Source: an uncultured Oscillospiraceae bacterium (lineage in GTDB: Bacteria; Bacillota; Clostridia; Oscillospirales; Oscillospiraceae). From it: a DNA stretch of 53,575 nt. The stretch is taken from NCBI GenBank assembly GCA_934591745.1, contig CAKTPQ010000009.1, positions 1 through 53,575 on the forward strand, read 5' to 3'. Under the pieces are notes generated by a model, which was not told where the DNA came from, searched no databases, and was given only the letters and a program-made list of their open reading frames with translations. The position numbers and the translations under genes were made by a program. Positions 10,880 to 18,130 of this stretch are shown piece after piece. The first letter of the stretch is position 1; every line of letters starts with the position of its first letter.

Positions 10880-11440
10880 ATGGCGGAAAAAATGAAAACG
10901 TGCGGCGTGTGCGGCGCGGAGATCGCGGCCAGCGCAAAGACCTGCCCGAGCTGCGGCGGGAAAAACAAGAAGCCGGTCTACAAAAAGTGGTGGTTCTGGG
11001 TGCTGCTGGTGGTGATCGTCGCGGCCATCGCTGCCGGTGCCGGCGGGAAGAAGAGCGGACAGCCCTCGGGCGGCACCGGAAAGACGGACGGCGGCAGCCA
11101 TCAGCAGGAAACGGTATCCTATACCCACTACAATGTGACGGAGCTGTTCGACGCCCTGAGGAAGAACGCCCTCAGCGCCGAAAAGACCTACAACGGGCAG
11201 TATGTGGAGATTGAGGGGTATCTGGGCACCATCGACAGCAGCGGCAAGTACATCTGCGTGGAGGCTTCGTCCGACAACTATGACTATCTGTTTGAGAGCG
11301 TGCAGTGCTACATCAAGAGCGCGGAGCAGACGGACAGGGTCATGGAGATGAGCGTGGGCGACCCCATCACCGTGCGGGGAAAGATCACCGTAGTCGGCGA
11401 GGTGCTGGGCTACTCGCTGGACATCGACAGCATCGACTGA
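10880..11440 (+). CDS. Zinc-ribbon, single-pass membrane protein with a C-terminal OB-fold-like domain
   Basis: 186 residues. The N-terminal zinc ribbon has Cys8, Cys11, Cys22 and Cys25 (CGVCGAEIAASAKTCPSC). One membrane helix follows at about 36-56 (KWWFWVLLVVIVAAIAAGAG), then a Gly/Ser-rich linker. The outer part, from about residue 90, runs FDALRKNALSAEKTYNGQY then VEIEGYLGTID and DPITVRGKITVVGEVLGYSL, which matches the tRNA_anti-like OB-fold family of bacterial surface proteins. The ATG at 10880 has AGAGGAG before it; the frame is open further upstream but crosses the operator. Function is unknown. Control by the divergent XRE protein is likely. Confidence 0.8.
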   Translation: MAEKMKTCGVCGAEIAASAKTCPSCGGKNKKPVYKKWWFWVLLVVIVAAIAAGAGGKKSGQPSGGTGKTDGGSHQQETVSYTHYNVTELFDALRKNALSAEKTYNGQYVEIEGYLGTIDSSGKYICVEASSDNYDYLFESVQCYIKSAEQTDRVMEMSVGDPITVRGKITVVGEVLGYSLDIDSID

Positions 11441-11474
11441 GCAAAAAAAGGACGCCGGGGCGTCCTCTTTTTGC
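11441..11474 (+). terminator. Rho-independent terminator
   Basis: GGACGCCggGGCGTCC core (11450-11465) flanked by GCAAAAA and TTTTTGC, immediately after the stop codon. Confidence 0.85.
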
Positions 11475-11561
11475 GAAAATGGGTTTTCGGGGAACCGGCG
11501 GGCGGGGGAAAGCGTCAAAAAACGGGTGGGGCAAATTAAGGAAATATTCATATCTTTCCTG

Positions 11562-11590
11562 TTGCCATTTTGTAACCATTTATATATAAT
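11562..11590 (+). promoter_or_regulatory. Sigma-A promoter for ftsEX
   Basis: TTGCCA (11562-11567), 17-base spacer, TATAAT (11585-11590), about 60 bases before the ftsE start. Confidence 0.8.
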
Positions 11591-11649
11591 GGGAATAACG
11601 GCCGAAAACGGCCACAAGATGTTGCATTTTGGCGAACAGGAGCAGAGAT

Positions 11650-12327
11650 ATGATCCGTTTGATAGACGCAGAAAAGGTGTATGACAACGGGACGCACGCC
11701 CTCAAGGGTGTGTCCTTTACCGTGGACGACGGGGAATTCGTGTTCCTCGTGGGGCCGTCCGGCTCTGGCAAGTCCACCATTATCAAGCTGCTGACCGGCG
11801 AGGTGGTGCCCACGGCGGGCCGCGTCATGGTCAACGGCTTCTCCATGAGCCGTATTTCCGAGCGGCAGATCCCCTACATGCGCCGCACCATCGGCGTCAT
11901 TTTCCAGGATTTCCGCCTCATCGGCAACAAGACCGTGTACGACAATCTGGCGCTGGCCATGCGGGCAGTGGGTGCCCCGCCACGGGAGCTGCGCAGCCGC
12001 ATCCCCTATGTGCTGGAGCTGGTGGGGCTGGCGGACAAGGAGAACCGCTACCCCGATGAGCTGTCCGGCGGTGAGCAGCAGCGGGTGGCTATTGCCCGGG
12101 CGCTGGTGAACAATCCCAGCACCATTGTGGCCGACGAGCCTACCGGTAACCTGGACCCGGGCCGTTCGCTGGAGATCATGACCCTGCTGGAGCGCATCAA
12201 CGCGCTGGGTACCACCGTCATCGTGGTGACCCACGAGCGGGGGCTGGTGAACCATTTCAACAAACGGATCATCCTGCTCAATGAGGGCCGCGTCATCGGC
12301 GACGGCATGGGCAGCTACGAGGTGTAA
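11650..12327 (+). CDS. ftsE: Cell-division ATP-binding protein FtsE
   Basis: ABC-type ATPase that pairs with FtsX and drives septal peptidoglycan hydrolysis by conformational signalling rather than transport. 225 residues. Walker A is GPSGSGKST, the Q-loop is FQDFRL, the signature is LSGGEQQRVAIARAL, Walker B is TIVADEPTGNLD and the switch histidine follows in VVTHERG. The start is the ATG at 11650, with AGGAGCAGAG upstream; residues before it in the open frame are not conserved. ftsX begins four bases after the stop and the M23 gene follows, giving the complete FtsEX-hydrolase set. Confidence 0.98.
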   Translation: MIRLIDAEKVYDNGTHALKGVSFTVDDGEFVFLVGPSGSGKSTIIKLLTGEVVPTAGRVMVNGFSMSRISERQIPYMRRTIGVIFQDFRLIGNKTVYDNLALAMRAVGAPPRELRSRIPYVLELVGLADKENRYPDELSGGEQQRVAIARALVNNPSTIVADEPTGNLDPGRSLEIMTLLERINALGTTVIVVTHERGLVNHFNKRIILLNEGRVIGDGMGSYEV

Positions 12328-12330
12328 GGC

Positions 12331-13215
12331 ATGCGGCACGATTTTAAATTTTTCATCCGGGAAGGTGCGGGGAACATGTTCTCCCATGGGTTCATGTCCT
12401 TTGCCGCCATCGGCATCACCGTGGCGTGTCTGTTGATCATGGGCACATTTACGCTGGTGGCGTATAACGCCAATGTGAACCTGGCGGACCTCCAGCAGGA
12501 GAACGCAGTGCTGGCCTTTGTGGACGACGCGCTGACGGAGTCGGAGGCGCGGGCGCTCCAGACAAAGATCGAGAATGTGGACAACGTGGCGGACTGCACG
12601 TTCATGTCACGGGACGAGGCCAAGGAGAACTACATCGCCAAATATGACGGCGACGAGCTGTATGGCGACCTGCCGGCGGACGTGTTCCGGCACCGGTACG
12701 TCATCCACGTGACGGACCCCGACCGTATCATGGAGACAAAGGACGCGGTGGAGCAGGTGGAGGGCATCGCCAAGGCCCGGGCCGATCAGGCGGTGGCCGA
12801 GGGCTTTACCACCGCCCGGAACGTGGCCAGCATCATCAGCATTGCGCTGATCGCCATTTTGCTGCTGGTGTCGGTGTTCATCATCAGCAACACCATCAAG
12901 CTGACCACATTTGACCGGCGGGACGAGATCGCCATCATGAAGATGGTGGGCGCGACCAACGGGTTCATCCGGTGGCCCTTCGTGTACGAGGGCATGCTGC
13001 TGGGCCTGTTCAGCGCCGTTATCGCTTTCGGACTGCAGTGGCTGCTGTACACCGCCGTGGCCCGGGGTATCGGGACGTCCGATACCCTGCAGATCCTGAC
13101 GGTGGTGCCGTTTTTGAGGATCTGGCAGCCGGTGGCGCTGGTATTTCTGGGCGCCGGCATTCTGGTGGGCGTGGGCGGCAGTCTGACGGCCATTCGCCGG
13201 TTCCTGCGGGTATGA
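12331..13215 (+). CDS. ftsX: Cell-division permease-like protein FtsX
   Basis: Membrane partner of FtsE, 294 residues. The usual four membrane segments are seen: one near residues 18-42 (FAAIGITVACLLIMGTFTLV), an extracellular domain, then three grouped C-terminal segments (IISIALIAILLLVSVFIISN, GMLLGLFSAVIAFGLQWLLY and ALVFLGAGILVGVGGSLTAI). The FDRRDEIAIMKMVGATNGFI stretch between the second and third segments is a strong FtsX mark. The extracellular domain of about 125 residues should bind the downstream coiled-coil hydrolase. Confidence 0.97.
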   Translation: MRHDFKFFIREGAGNMFSHGFMSFAAIGITVACLLIMGTFTLVAYNANVNLADLQQENAVLAFVDDALTESEARALQTKIENVDNVADCTFMSRDEAKENYIAKYDGDELYGDLPADVFRHRYVIHVTDPDRIMETKDAVEQVEGIAKARADQAVAEGFTTARNVASIISIALIAILLLVSVFIISNTIKLTTFDRRDEIAIMKMVGATNGFIRWPFVYEGMLLGLFSAVIAFGLQWLLYTAVARGIGTSDTLQILTVVPFLRIWQPVALVFLGAGILVGVGGSLTAIRRFLRV

Positions 13216-13234
13216 CAACGGGAGGAGCGTGACC

Positions 13235-14452
13235 ATGAGGAGAGGAAAACGCCTTTTGTGCGGCGTGCTGTCACTGCTGATGGTGCTGTCGCTGCTGGCG
13301 GCGGGCACCGTGCAGCGGGCTTATGCCGCCAAGACGGATGAGGAAAAGGCCGCCGAGGAGCAGAAGAAGGCCGAGGAGCAGGCACAGCGTCAGGCGGAGA
13401 TGAACGAGCTGGAGAAAAAGAAGCAGGAGAAGAAAAAGAATCTGGAGGAGCTGCGCAAGCAGATCGCGGAGGCCAAGTCCAAGAAAGAGGACGTGATGGG
13501 CACCAAGAATCTGCTGGATCAGCGGAACCAGCTGCTGATGGAGCAGATCGACGACACCAAGGCGCAGATCGACCTGTACGCCCAGCAGATCACGGAGTAC
13601 GAGGAGATGGAGGAGGAGCAGTACGGCCTGTTCTGCCAGCAGGTGCGCAGCGAGGAGGAACGGGGCAGCCTGTCCTACTGGTCGGTGCTGTTCAAGGCCA
13701 CCAGCATCTCAGACCTGCTGAACCGGCTGGAGTTTGTCAACGAGGTGGCAGAGTATGACCGGAACCTCATTGAGGCCATCCGCCAGACCCGGGAGAATAT
13801 CAAGACGGAAAAGACCGCCATGGAGGAGCAGGAACAGCTGCTGGCCAAGCAGCAGGACGAGCTGCAGCAGCAGGTGGATGAGGCGGCGGCGCTGATCGCC
13901 GAGTATGCCGCCACCCAGAAGGGCTATGAGGAGCTGGCCGCGGCGGAGGAGAAGGAAGCCAAGGAGATCGAGTCCCAGATCAAGAAGCTGCTGGAGACCT
14001 CCGATGTGACTCCCAGCCCCGGCGGCTTTATCTGGCCGGTGAGCACCAGCAAGATCATCACGTCGCCCATGGGCGGCCGTGTGTCCCCCGGCGGCATCGG
14101 CAGCACCAACCACCGGGGCGTGGATATCGGCGGTGTGGGCACCACCAGTGCAGCCATGGCCACCAAGGCGGGCAAGGTCATTCTGGCCAAGACCGTGGTG
14201 TATGGCTCCTACGGCGGCAGCGGCTACGGCAACTATGTGGTGGTAGACCACGGCGGCGGCTATACCACGCTGTACGCCCATCTGACCTCTGTTTCCGTCA
14301 GCGTGGGGCAGATGGTGTCCCAGGGAGACACGGTGGGTATCACCGGTTCCACGGGCAACTCCACCGGTCCGCACCTGCACTACGAGGTGATGATCAACGG
14401 CGTGAACCAGAACCCGCTGGACTACCTGCCGGGCTATATCGCACGGTGGTAA
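13235..14452 (+). CDS. Secreted coiled-coil M23 peptidase (EnvC-like murein hydrolase of the FtsEX system)
   Basis: 405 residues. A signal peptide (LLCGVLSLLMVLSLLAAG, cleavage near AYA at about 30) is followed by a long Lys/Glu/Gln-rich coiled coil to about residue 255. The C-terminal LytM/M23 domain has NHRGVDIG, with the zinc-binding His and Asp, and PHLHYEV with the second histidine pair, so the active site is intact, unlike E. coli EnvC. The start is the ATG at 13235, seven bases after GGAGGAG; a GTG at 13229 is also in frame. The placement after ftsX suggests the coiled coil docks on FtsX and is released or activated by FtsE ATP hydrolysis, as with PcsB and EnvC. Confidence 0.94.
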   Translation: MRRGKRLLCGVLSLLMVLSLLAAGTVQRAYAAKTDEEKAAEEQKKAEEQAQRQAEMNELEKKKQEKKKNLEELRKQIAEAKSKKEDVMGTKNLLDQRNQLLMEQIDDTKAQIDLYAQQITEYEEMEEEQYGLFCQQVRSEEERGSLSYWSVLFKATSISDLLNRLEFVNEVAEYDRNLIEAIRQTRENIKTEKTAMEEQEQLLAKQQDELQQQVDEAAALIAEYAATQKGYEELAAAEEKEAKEIESQIKKLLETSDVTPSPGGFIWPVSTSKIITSPMGGRVSPGGIGSTNHRGVDIGGVGTTSAAMATKAGKVILAKTVVYGSYGGSGYGNYVVVDHGGGYTTLYAHLTSVSVSVGQMVSQGDTVGITGSTGNSTGPHLHYEVMINGVNQNPLDYLPGYIARW

Positions 14453-14465
14453 CAACAACATATAC

Positions 14466-14502
14466 AAAAACTCTGCATCATACCATGATGCAGAGTTTTT
14501 TT
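14466..14502 (+). terminator. Rho-independent terminator after the M23 gene
   Basis: AAAAACTCTGCATCA pairs with its complement (14486-14500) around TACCA, with a run of seven T. The ribosome binding site of the next gene starts two bases after the T tract. Confidence 0.92.
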
Positions 14503-14515
14503 GTGGAGGCGGCGT

Positions 14516-15184
14516 ATGTACGGGTATATCCGGCAGGGGCGGCGGACGGCGCTGACCCGTGAGGTCATGGGCGGCATGCCGTTTCAGGTGCTGACGGCGG
14601 GGACGGGCCTGCTGCGGCGGTTGCGGGCGCGCCGCCTGCTGCGGCGCATGGCGCGGCAGGGTGTGAGCACAGCGGTGTTTGAGGACGGCACATGGCGGGA
14701 GACGGCGGCACGGTACGGCATCCGTCCAGTGCCGGTGGAGCCGCTGCGTCTGGCCAAGCTGGAGGAACTGCTGAATGCCATATGCCCGGCACTCAGCGGG
14801 AAGACCGTGCGGCTGTGTACCGGAGAGGACGGCAGCGCCGCCCGCCGTGCGGCCCGTGTGCTGGTAAAGCGGGCCAGATATGTGGCGGTGGAGCCGCCGG
14901 GACAGGCGTCTCTGGAGCAGTGGCTGCTGGAGCGGTACGGTCTGGCGGCAGGCAGCGGCGGGCAGCCGCCGGCAGTGACGGTATGGTGCGGCGCGGCAGG
15001 GGAGGAGCAGCCCGGCGCGGCGGTATATCTGGGATCGGACTGCGCGGCGCGGCAGGAGGTGCGGTACGCGGCAGAAGGACTGGGGTTGCGTCCGGTACCG
15101 GAGCAGCTGCTGGCGGCGCTGTTTGCGGCGGGCAGATGGGAGCCATCGGAAATTCATGTGGTATCCGTGACGTCCCGCGCTTGA
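14516..15184 (+). CDS. Conserved-looking protein of unknown function
   Basis: 222 residues, not recognised. It is rich in Arg, Ala and Leu (RRLRARRLLRRMARQ near residue 35) and lacks a signal peptide, membrane segment or known motif. The layout looks like a nucleotide- or sugar-binding Rossmann fold in part: VSTAVFEDGTW, GKTVRLCTGEDGSAA and VYLGSDCAARQ are strand-turn-helix stretches. The ATG at 14516 has GGAGG eight bases upstream, right at the tail of the previous terminator, so a transcript escaping that terminator would be translated at once. Its stop codon overlaps the -35 box of the greA promoter. The codon bias is normal for the region. Confidence 0.65.
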   Translation: MYGYIRQGRRTALTREVMGGMPFQVLTAGTGLLRRLRARRLLRRMARQGVSTAVFEDGTWRETAARYGIRPVPVEPLRLAKLEELLNAICPALSGKTVRLCTGEDGSAARRAARVLVKRARYVAVEPPGQASLEQWLLERYGLAAGSGGQPPAVTVWCGAAGEEQPGAAVYLGSDCAARQEVRYAAEGLGLRPVPEQLLAALFAAGRWEPSEIHVVSVTSRA

Positions 15185-15209
15185 CAGGCGGAGGGAAACT
15201 CACTATAAT
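15181..15209 (+). promoter_or_regulatory. Consensus sigma-A promoter for greA-lysS
   Basis: TTGACA (15181-15186), 17 bases, TATAAT (15204-15209): both hexamers are perfect. The -35 box overlaps the stop codon of the preceding gene. Confidence 0.92.
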
Positions 15210-15277
15210 GCAACGTGATATATTGTGCGTATTTTGCCTGTTCAGGGGCATCTTACCAATAGAAAGGATCGTGCAGC

Positions 15278-15751
15278 ATGGCGAAAGAATTTAAAATGAG
15301 TCAGGCCCGCTATGACGAGCTGAAAAAGGAGCTGGATTACAGCAAGACCACCCGCGCCGACGAGGTAGCGGAGCTGATCAAGGAGGCCCGCGGCTTCGGC
15401 GACCTCAGCGAAAACAGCGAATACGACGAGGCGAAAAACGAGCAGGGCAAGCTGTATTCCCGCATCGCGGAGCTGGAGGATATCCTGCTGCACGCGGTGA
15501 TCGTGGACGAGAGCGAGGATTCCGACAAGATCACCATCGGCAGCGTCGTCACCGTGACGGAGCTGGGCAGCGGCAAACAGCTGCCGGTGTACCGCATCGT
15601 GGGTTCTCAGGAGGCGGATGTCATGTCCCGCGCCGTCAGCGAGGACTCCCCCTTCGGCAAGGCGCTGATGGGCCACAAGGCCGGTGACGAGGTATCCGTG
15701 GAGGCGCCCCGGGGCGTCATCCGCTACCGCGTGGATAAGATCGAACGCTGA
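15278..15751 (+). CDS. greA: Transcription elongation factor GreA
   Basis: 157 residues, standard length. GreA rescues backtracked RNA polymerase by stimulating transcript cleavage. The N-terminal coiled coil carries the acidic tip ARGFGDLSENSEYDEAK, where the Asp and Glu that hold catalytic Mg are present. The C-terminal globular domain ends with SPFGKALMGHKAGDEVSVEA. AGAAAGGA precedes the ATG. lysS follows 52 bases later and is probably co-transcribed. Confidence 0.98.
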   Translation: MAKEFKMSQARYDELKKELDYSKTTRADEVAELIKEARGFGDLSENSEYDEAKNEQGKLYSRIAELEDILLHAVIVDESEDSDKITIGSVVTVTELGSGKQLPVYRIVGSQEADVMSRAVSEDSPFGKALMGHKAGDEVSVEAPRGVIRYRVDKIER

Positions 15752-15803
15752 GCGCGGGGCGCTGTGCGCCCGGTATTGGCAATATACAAAGGAGGGCTGC
15801 AAA

Positions 15804-17309
15804 ATGGCAGACGAAACCAACCGCAACGACACCCAGCAGCAGGATCTCGGCGAACTGCTGCGCATCCGCCGTGAGAAGCTCAAGGCCCTGCAGGACGAGG
15901 GCCGCGACCCCTTCCAGATCACGAAATTTGACGTGACACACCACACCCAGGACATCAAAGATAACTTCGACGCCATGGAGGGCAGCGAGGTGTCCGTGGC
16001 CGGCCGCCTTATGAGCAAGCGCGGCATGGGCAAGGTGTCTTTCTGCGACCTGCAGGATAAAACGGGCCGCATCCAGATCTATGCCCGCAAGGACGAGATG
16101 GATGAGGACAACTATAATCGCTTCAAGAAATACGACATCGGCGACATCGTGGGCGTCAAGGGCGAGGTGTTCCGCACCCAGCGGGGCGAGATGTCCGTCC
16201 GCGCCCGGGAGATCACGCTGCTGAGCAAGTCCCTGCGGCCCCTGCCGGAGAAGTTCCACGGCCTGACCGACAAGGAGATCCGCTACCGGCAGCGGTACGT
16301 CGACCTGATCATGAACCCGGAGAGCAAGCGGAATTTCGAGATCCGCAGCAAGTTTGTCTCCTATCTGCGCCGTTATCTGGACGGCCTGGGCTTCATGGAG
16401 GTGGAGACGCCTGTTCTCAGCCCCATCGCCGGCGGCGCTAACGCACGCCCGTTCATCACCCATCACAACGCCCAGGACATCGACATGTACATGCGCATCG
16501 CCACGGAGCTGCACCTGAAGCGGCTGATCGTGGGCGGCATGGAGCGCGTGTACGAGGTGGGCCGCATCTTCCGCAACGAGGGCATGGACACCAAGCACAA
16601 CCCGGAGTTCACCACCTGCGAGCTGTATCAGGCCTACACCAATCTGGACGGCATGATGGACATTCTGGAGGGTATCCTCTCCGGCGCCTGCAAGGAGATC
16701 CACGGCGGCTATCAGGTCCAGTGGCTGGGCCACGACATCGACCTGACCCCCGGCTGGCCACGGGTGACCATGGCGGACGCCGTGAAGAACGTTACCGGCG
16801 CGGACTTCATGGCCTGCATCGGCGACAACGACAAGGGCGTGGAGCTGGCCAAGAGCGTGGGCGTGGACATGAACGGCGTGCCCCACACCTGGGGCAACGC
16901 CCTGTATGAGGCCTTTGACCAGAAGGTGGAGGAGACGCTGGTGCAGCCCACCTTCATCACCATGTACCCCGTAGAGGTCAGCCCGCTGGCCAAGCGCAGC
17001 CCTGTCCAGCCGGCGCTGACGGAGCGCTATGAGGCGTTTATCTGCGGCTGCGAGATGGGCAACGCCTTCAGCGAGCTGAACGACCCCATCGACCAGTACG
17101 AGCGCTTCAAGGCCCAGGCGGAGAAGCGGGCCAACGGCGACGAGGAGGCCGACATGATGGACGAGGACTTCGTCATGGCGCTGGAGTACGGCATGCCCCC
17201 CACGGGCGGCCTGGGCTTCGGCATCGACCGGTGCAGCATGATGCTGTGCGGCGCGGATTCCATCCGCGATGTCATCCTGTTCCCGACGATGAAGCCGCTG
17301 GACAAGTAA
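15804..17309 (+). CDS. lysS: Lysyl-tRNA synthetase (class II)
   Basis: 501 residues. Charges tRNA-Lys. An N-terminal OB fold (VAGRLMSKRGMGKVSFCDLQ) is followed by the class II core. Motif 1 region is near FMEVETPVLSPIAGGANARP, motif 2 is RVYEVGRIFRNEGMDTKHNP and motif 3 is GLGFGIDRCSMMLCG. The ATG at 15804 is eight bases after GGAGG. An open frame runs another 40 codons upstream into the end of greA but has no ribosome binding site. No T-box leader is visible. Confidence 0.99.
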   Translation: MADETNRNDTQQQDLGELLRIRREKLKALQDEGRDPFQITKFDVTHHTQDIKDNFDAMEGSEVSVAGRLMSKRGMGKVSFCDLQDKTGRIQIYARKDEMDEDNYNRFKKYDIGDIVGVKGEVFRTQRGEMSVRAREITLLSKSLRPLPEKFHGLTDKEIRYRQRYVDLIMNPESKRNFEIRSKFVSYLRRYLDGLGFMEVETPVLSPIAGGANARPFITHHNAQDIDMYMRIATELHLKRLIVGGMERVYEVGRIFRNEGMDTKHNPEFTTCELYQAYTNLDGMMDILEGILSGACKEIHGGYQVQWLGHDIDLTPGWPRVTMADAVKNVTGADFMACIGDNDKGVELAKSVGVDMNGVPHTWGNALYEAFDQKVEETLVQPTFITMYPVEVSPLAKRSPVQPALTERYEAFICGCEMGNAFSELNDPIDQYERFKAQAEKRANGDEEADMMDEDFVMALEYGMPPTGGLGFGIDRCSMMLCGADSIRDVILFPTMKPLDK

Positions 17310-17317
17310 AGACGCAA

Positions 17318-17354
17318 GGCAGGCAGTCCCGCGGGGCTGCCTGCCTTTTCTTTT
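17318..17354 (+). terminator. Rho-independent terminator after lysS
   Basis: GGCAGGCAGTCCC with GGGGCTGCCTGCC (one G-T pair), followed by a T-rich tail. Confidence 0.9.
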
Positions 17355-17367
17355 TCTGTACAGGCTC

Positions 17368-17397
17368 TTGTCAGAGTACGTCGAGACATAGTATAAT
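17368..17397 (+). promoter_or_regulatory. Promoter for the beta-helix acetyltransferase and glmM
   Basis: TTGTCA (17368-17373), 18 bases, TATAAT (17392-17397). Confidence 0.75.
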
Positions 17398-17458
17398 ACT
17401 TCTATCTGCGCCGCGCATGCGTAGCATAGACAGAGGGCACGGAGAAGGGGGAACTTCT

Positions 17459-18121
17459 ATGGAAACGATCCGGGATCTATTTGACCTGTCCCATACCCGG
17501 GCGGGAGAGTATCTGGCGGGCTTCACTTACCCGTGGGAGGCGCTGGCCGGCATCGGCGACCTGATCCGGCGGCTGGGCCCTGCGCTGGGCGAGGAGTTTG
17601 AGCAGCGGGCACCGGAGGTGTGGGTGCATAAGACGGCTGCGGTGGCGCCCACGGCCTATCTGGGCGCGCCGTGCATCATCGGCGCCGGTACGGAGGTGCG
17701 CCACGGCGCGTTTATCCGGGGCAGCGCCCTGGTGGGAGACGGCTGCGTGGTGGGCAACTCCGTGGAGCTGAAGAATGTCATCCTGTTCGACGGCGTGCAG
17801 ACGCCCCACTACAATTACGTGGGCGACAGCATTCTGGGTTACAAGGCCCACATGGGCGCCGGCTCCATCACATCCAATGTCAAGTCCGACAAGACGCTGG
17901 TGGTGGTGCGCTGCGGCGGCGAACGCATGGAGACGGGACGCAAGAAGGTGGGCGCCATGCTGGGCGACCATGTGGAGATCGGCTGCAACAGCGTGCTGAA
18001 TCCGGGCACGGTGGTGGGCCGGAACAGCCGGGTCTATCCGCTGTCCTCCGTGCGGGGGACGGTGCCGGCAGGCAGTATCTATAAGCGCGGCGGCGACATC
18101 ACCGCCCAGCGGGAGGAGTAA
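17459..18121 (+). CDS. Left-handed beta-helix (hexapeptide repeat) protein, GlmU acetyltransferase-like
   Basis: 220 residues. After about 45 residues containing YPWEALAGIGDLIRRLGP, the hexapeptide repeats begin: PTAYLGAPCIIGAGTEVRHG, SALVGDGCVVGNSVELKN, and later GDHVEIGCNSVLNPGTVVGR. The LGYKAHMGAGSITSNVKSDK stretch resembles the acetyl-CoA-binding part of GlmU, including a lysine-containing loop. The uridylyltransferase half of GlmU is absent. glmM begins nine bases downstream, so the pair likely handles glucosamine-1-phosphate. Acetylation of that sugar is an inference; other sugar substrates are possible. The ATG at 17459 follows GGAGAAGGGGG. Confidence 0.85.
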   Translation: METIRDLFDLSHTRAGEYLAGFTYPWEALAGIGDLIRRLGPALGEEFEQRAPEVWVHKTAAVAPTAYLGAPCIIGAGTEVRHGAFIRGSALVGDGCVVGNSVELKNVILFDGVQTPHYNYVGDSILGYKAHMGAGSITSNVKSDKTLVVVRCGGERMETGRKKVGAMLGDHVEIGCNSVLNPGTVVGRNSRVYPLSSVRGTVPAGSIYKRGGDITAQREE

Positions 18122-18130
18122 GGAGCGAGC

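Noticed and set aside
15752..15803. T-box or other riboswitch before lysS
   Set aside because: The gap from greA to lysS is only 52 bases and has no conserved T-box sequence or terminator.
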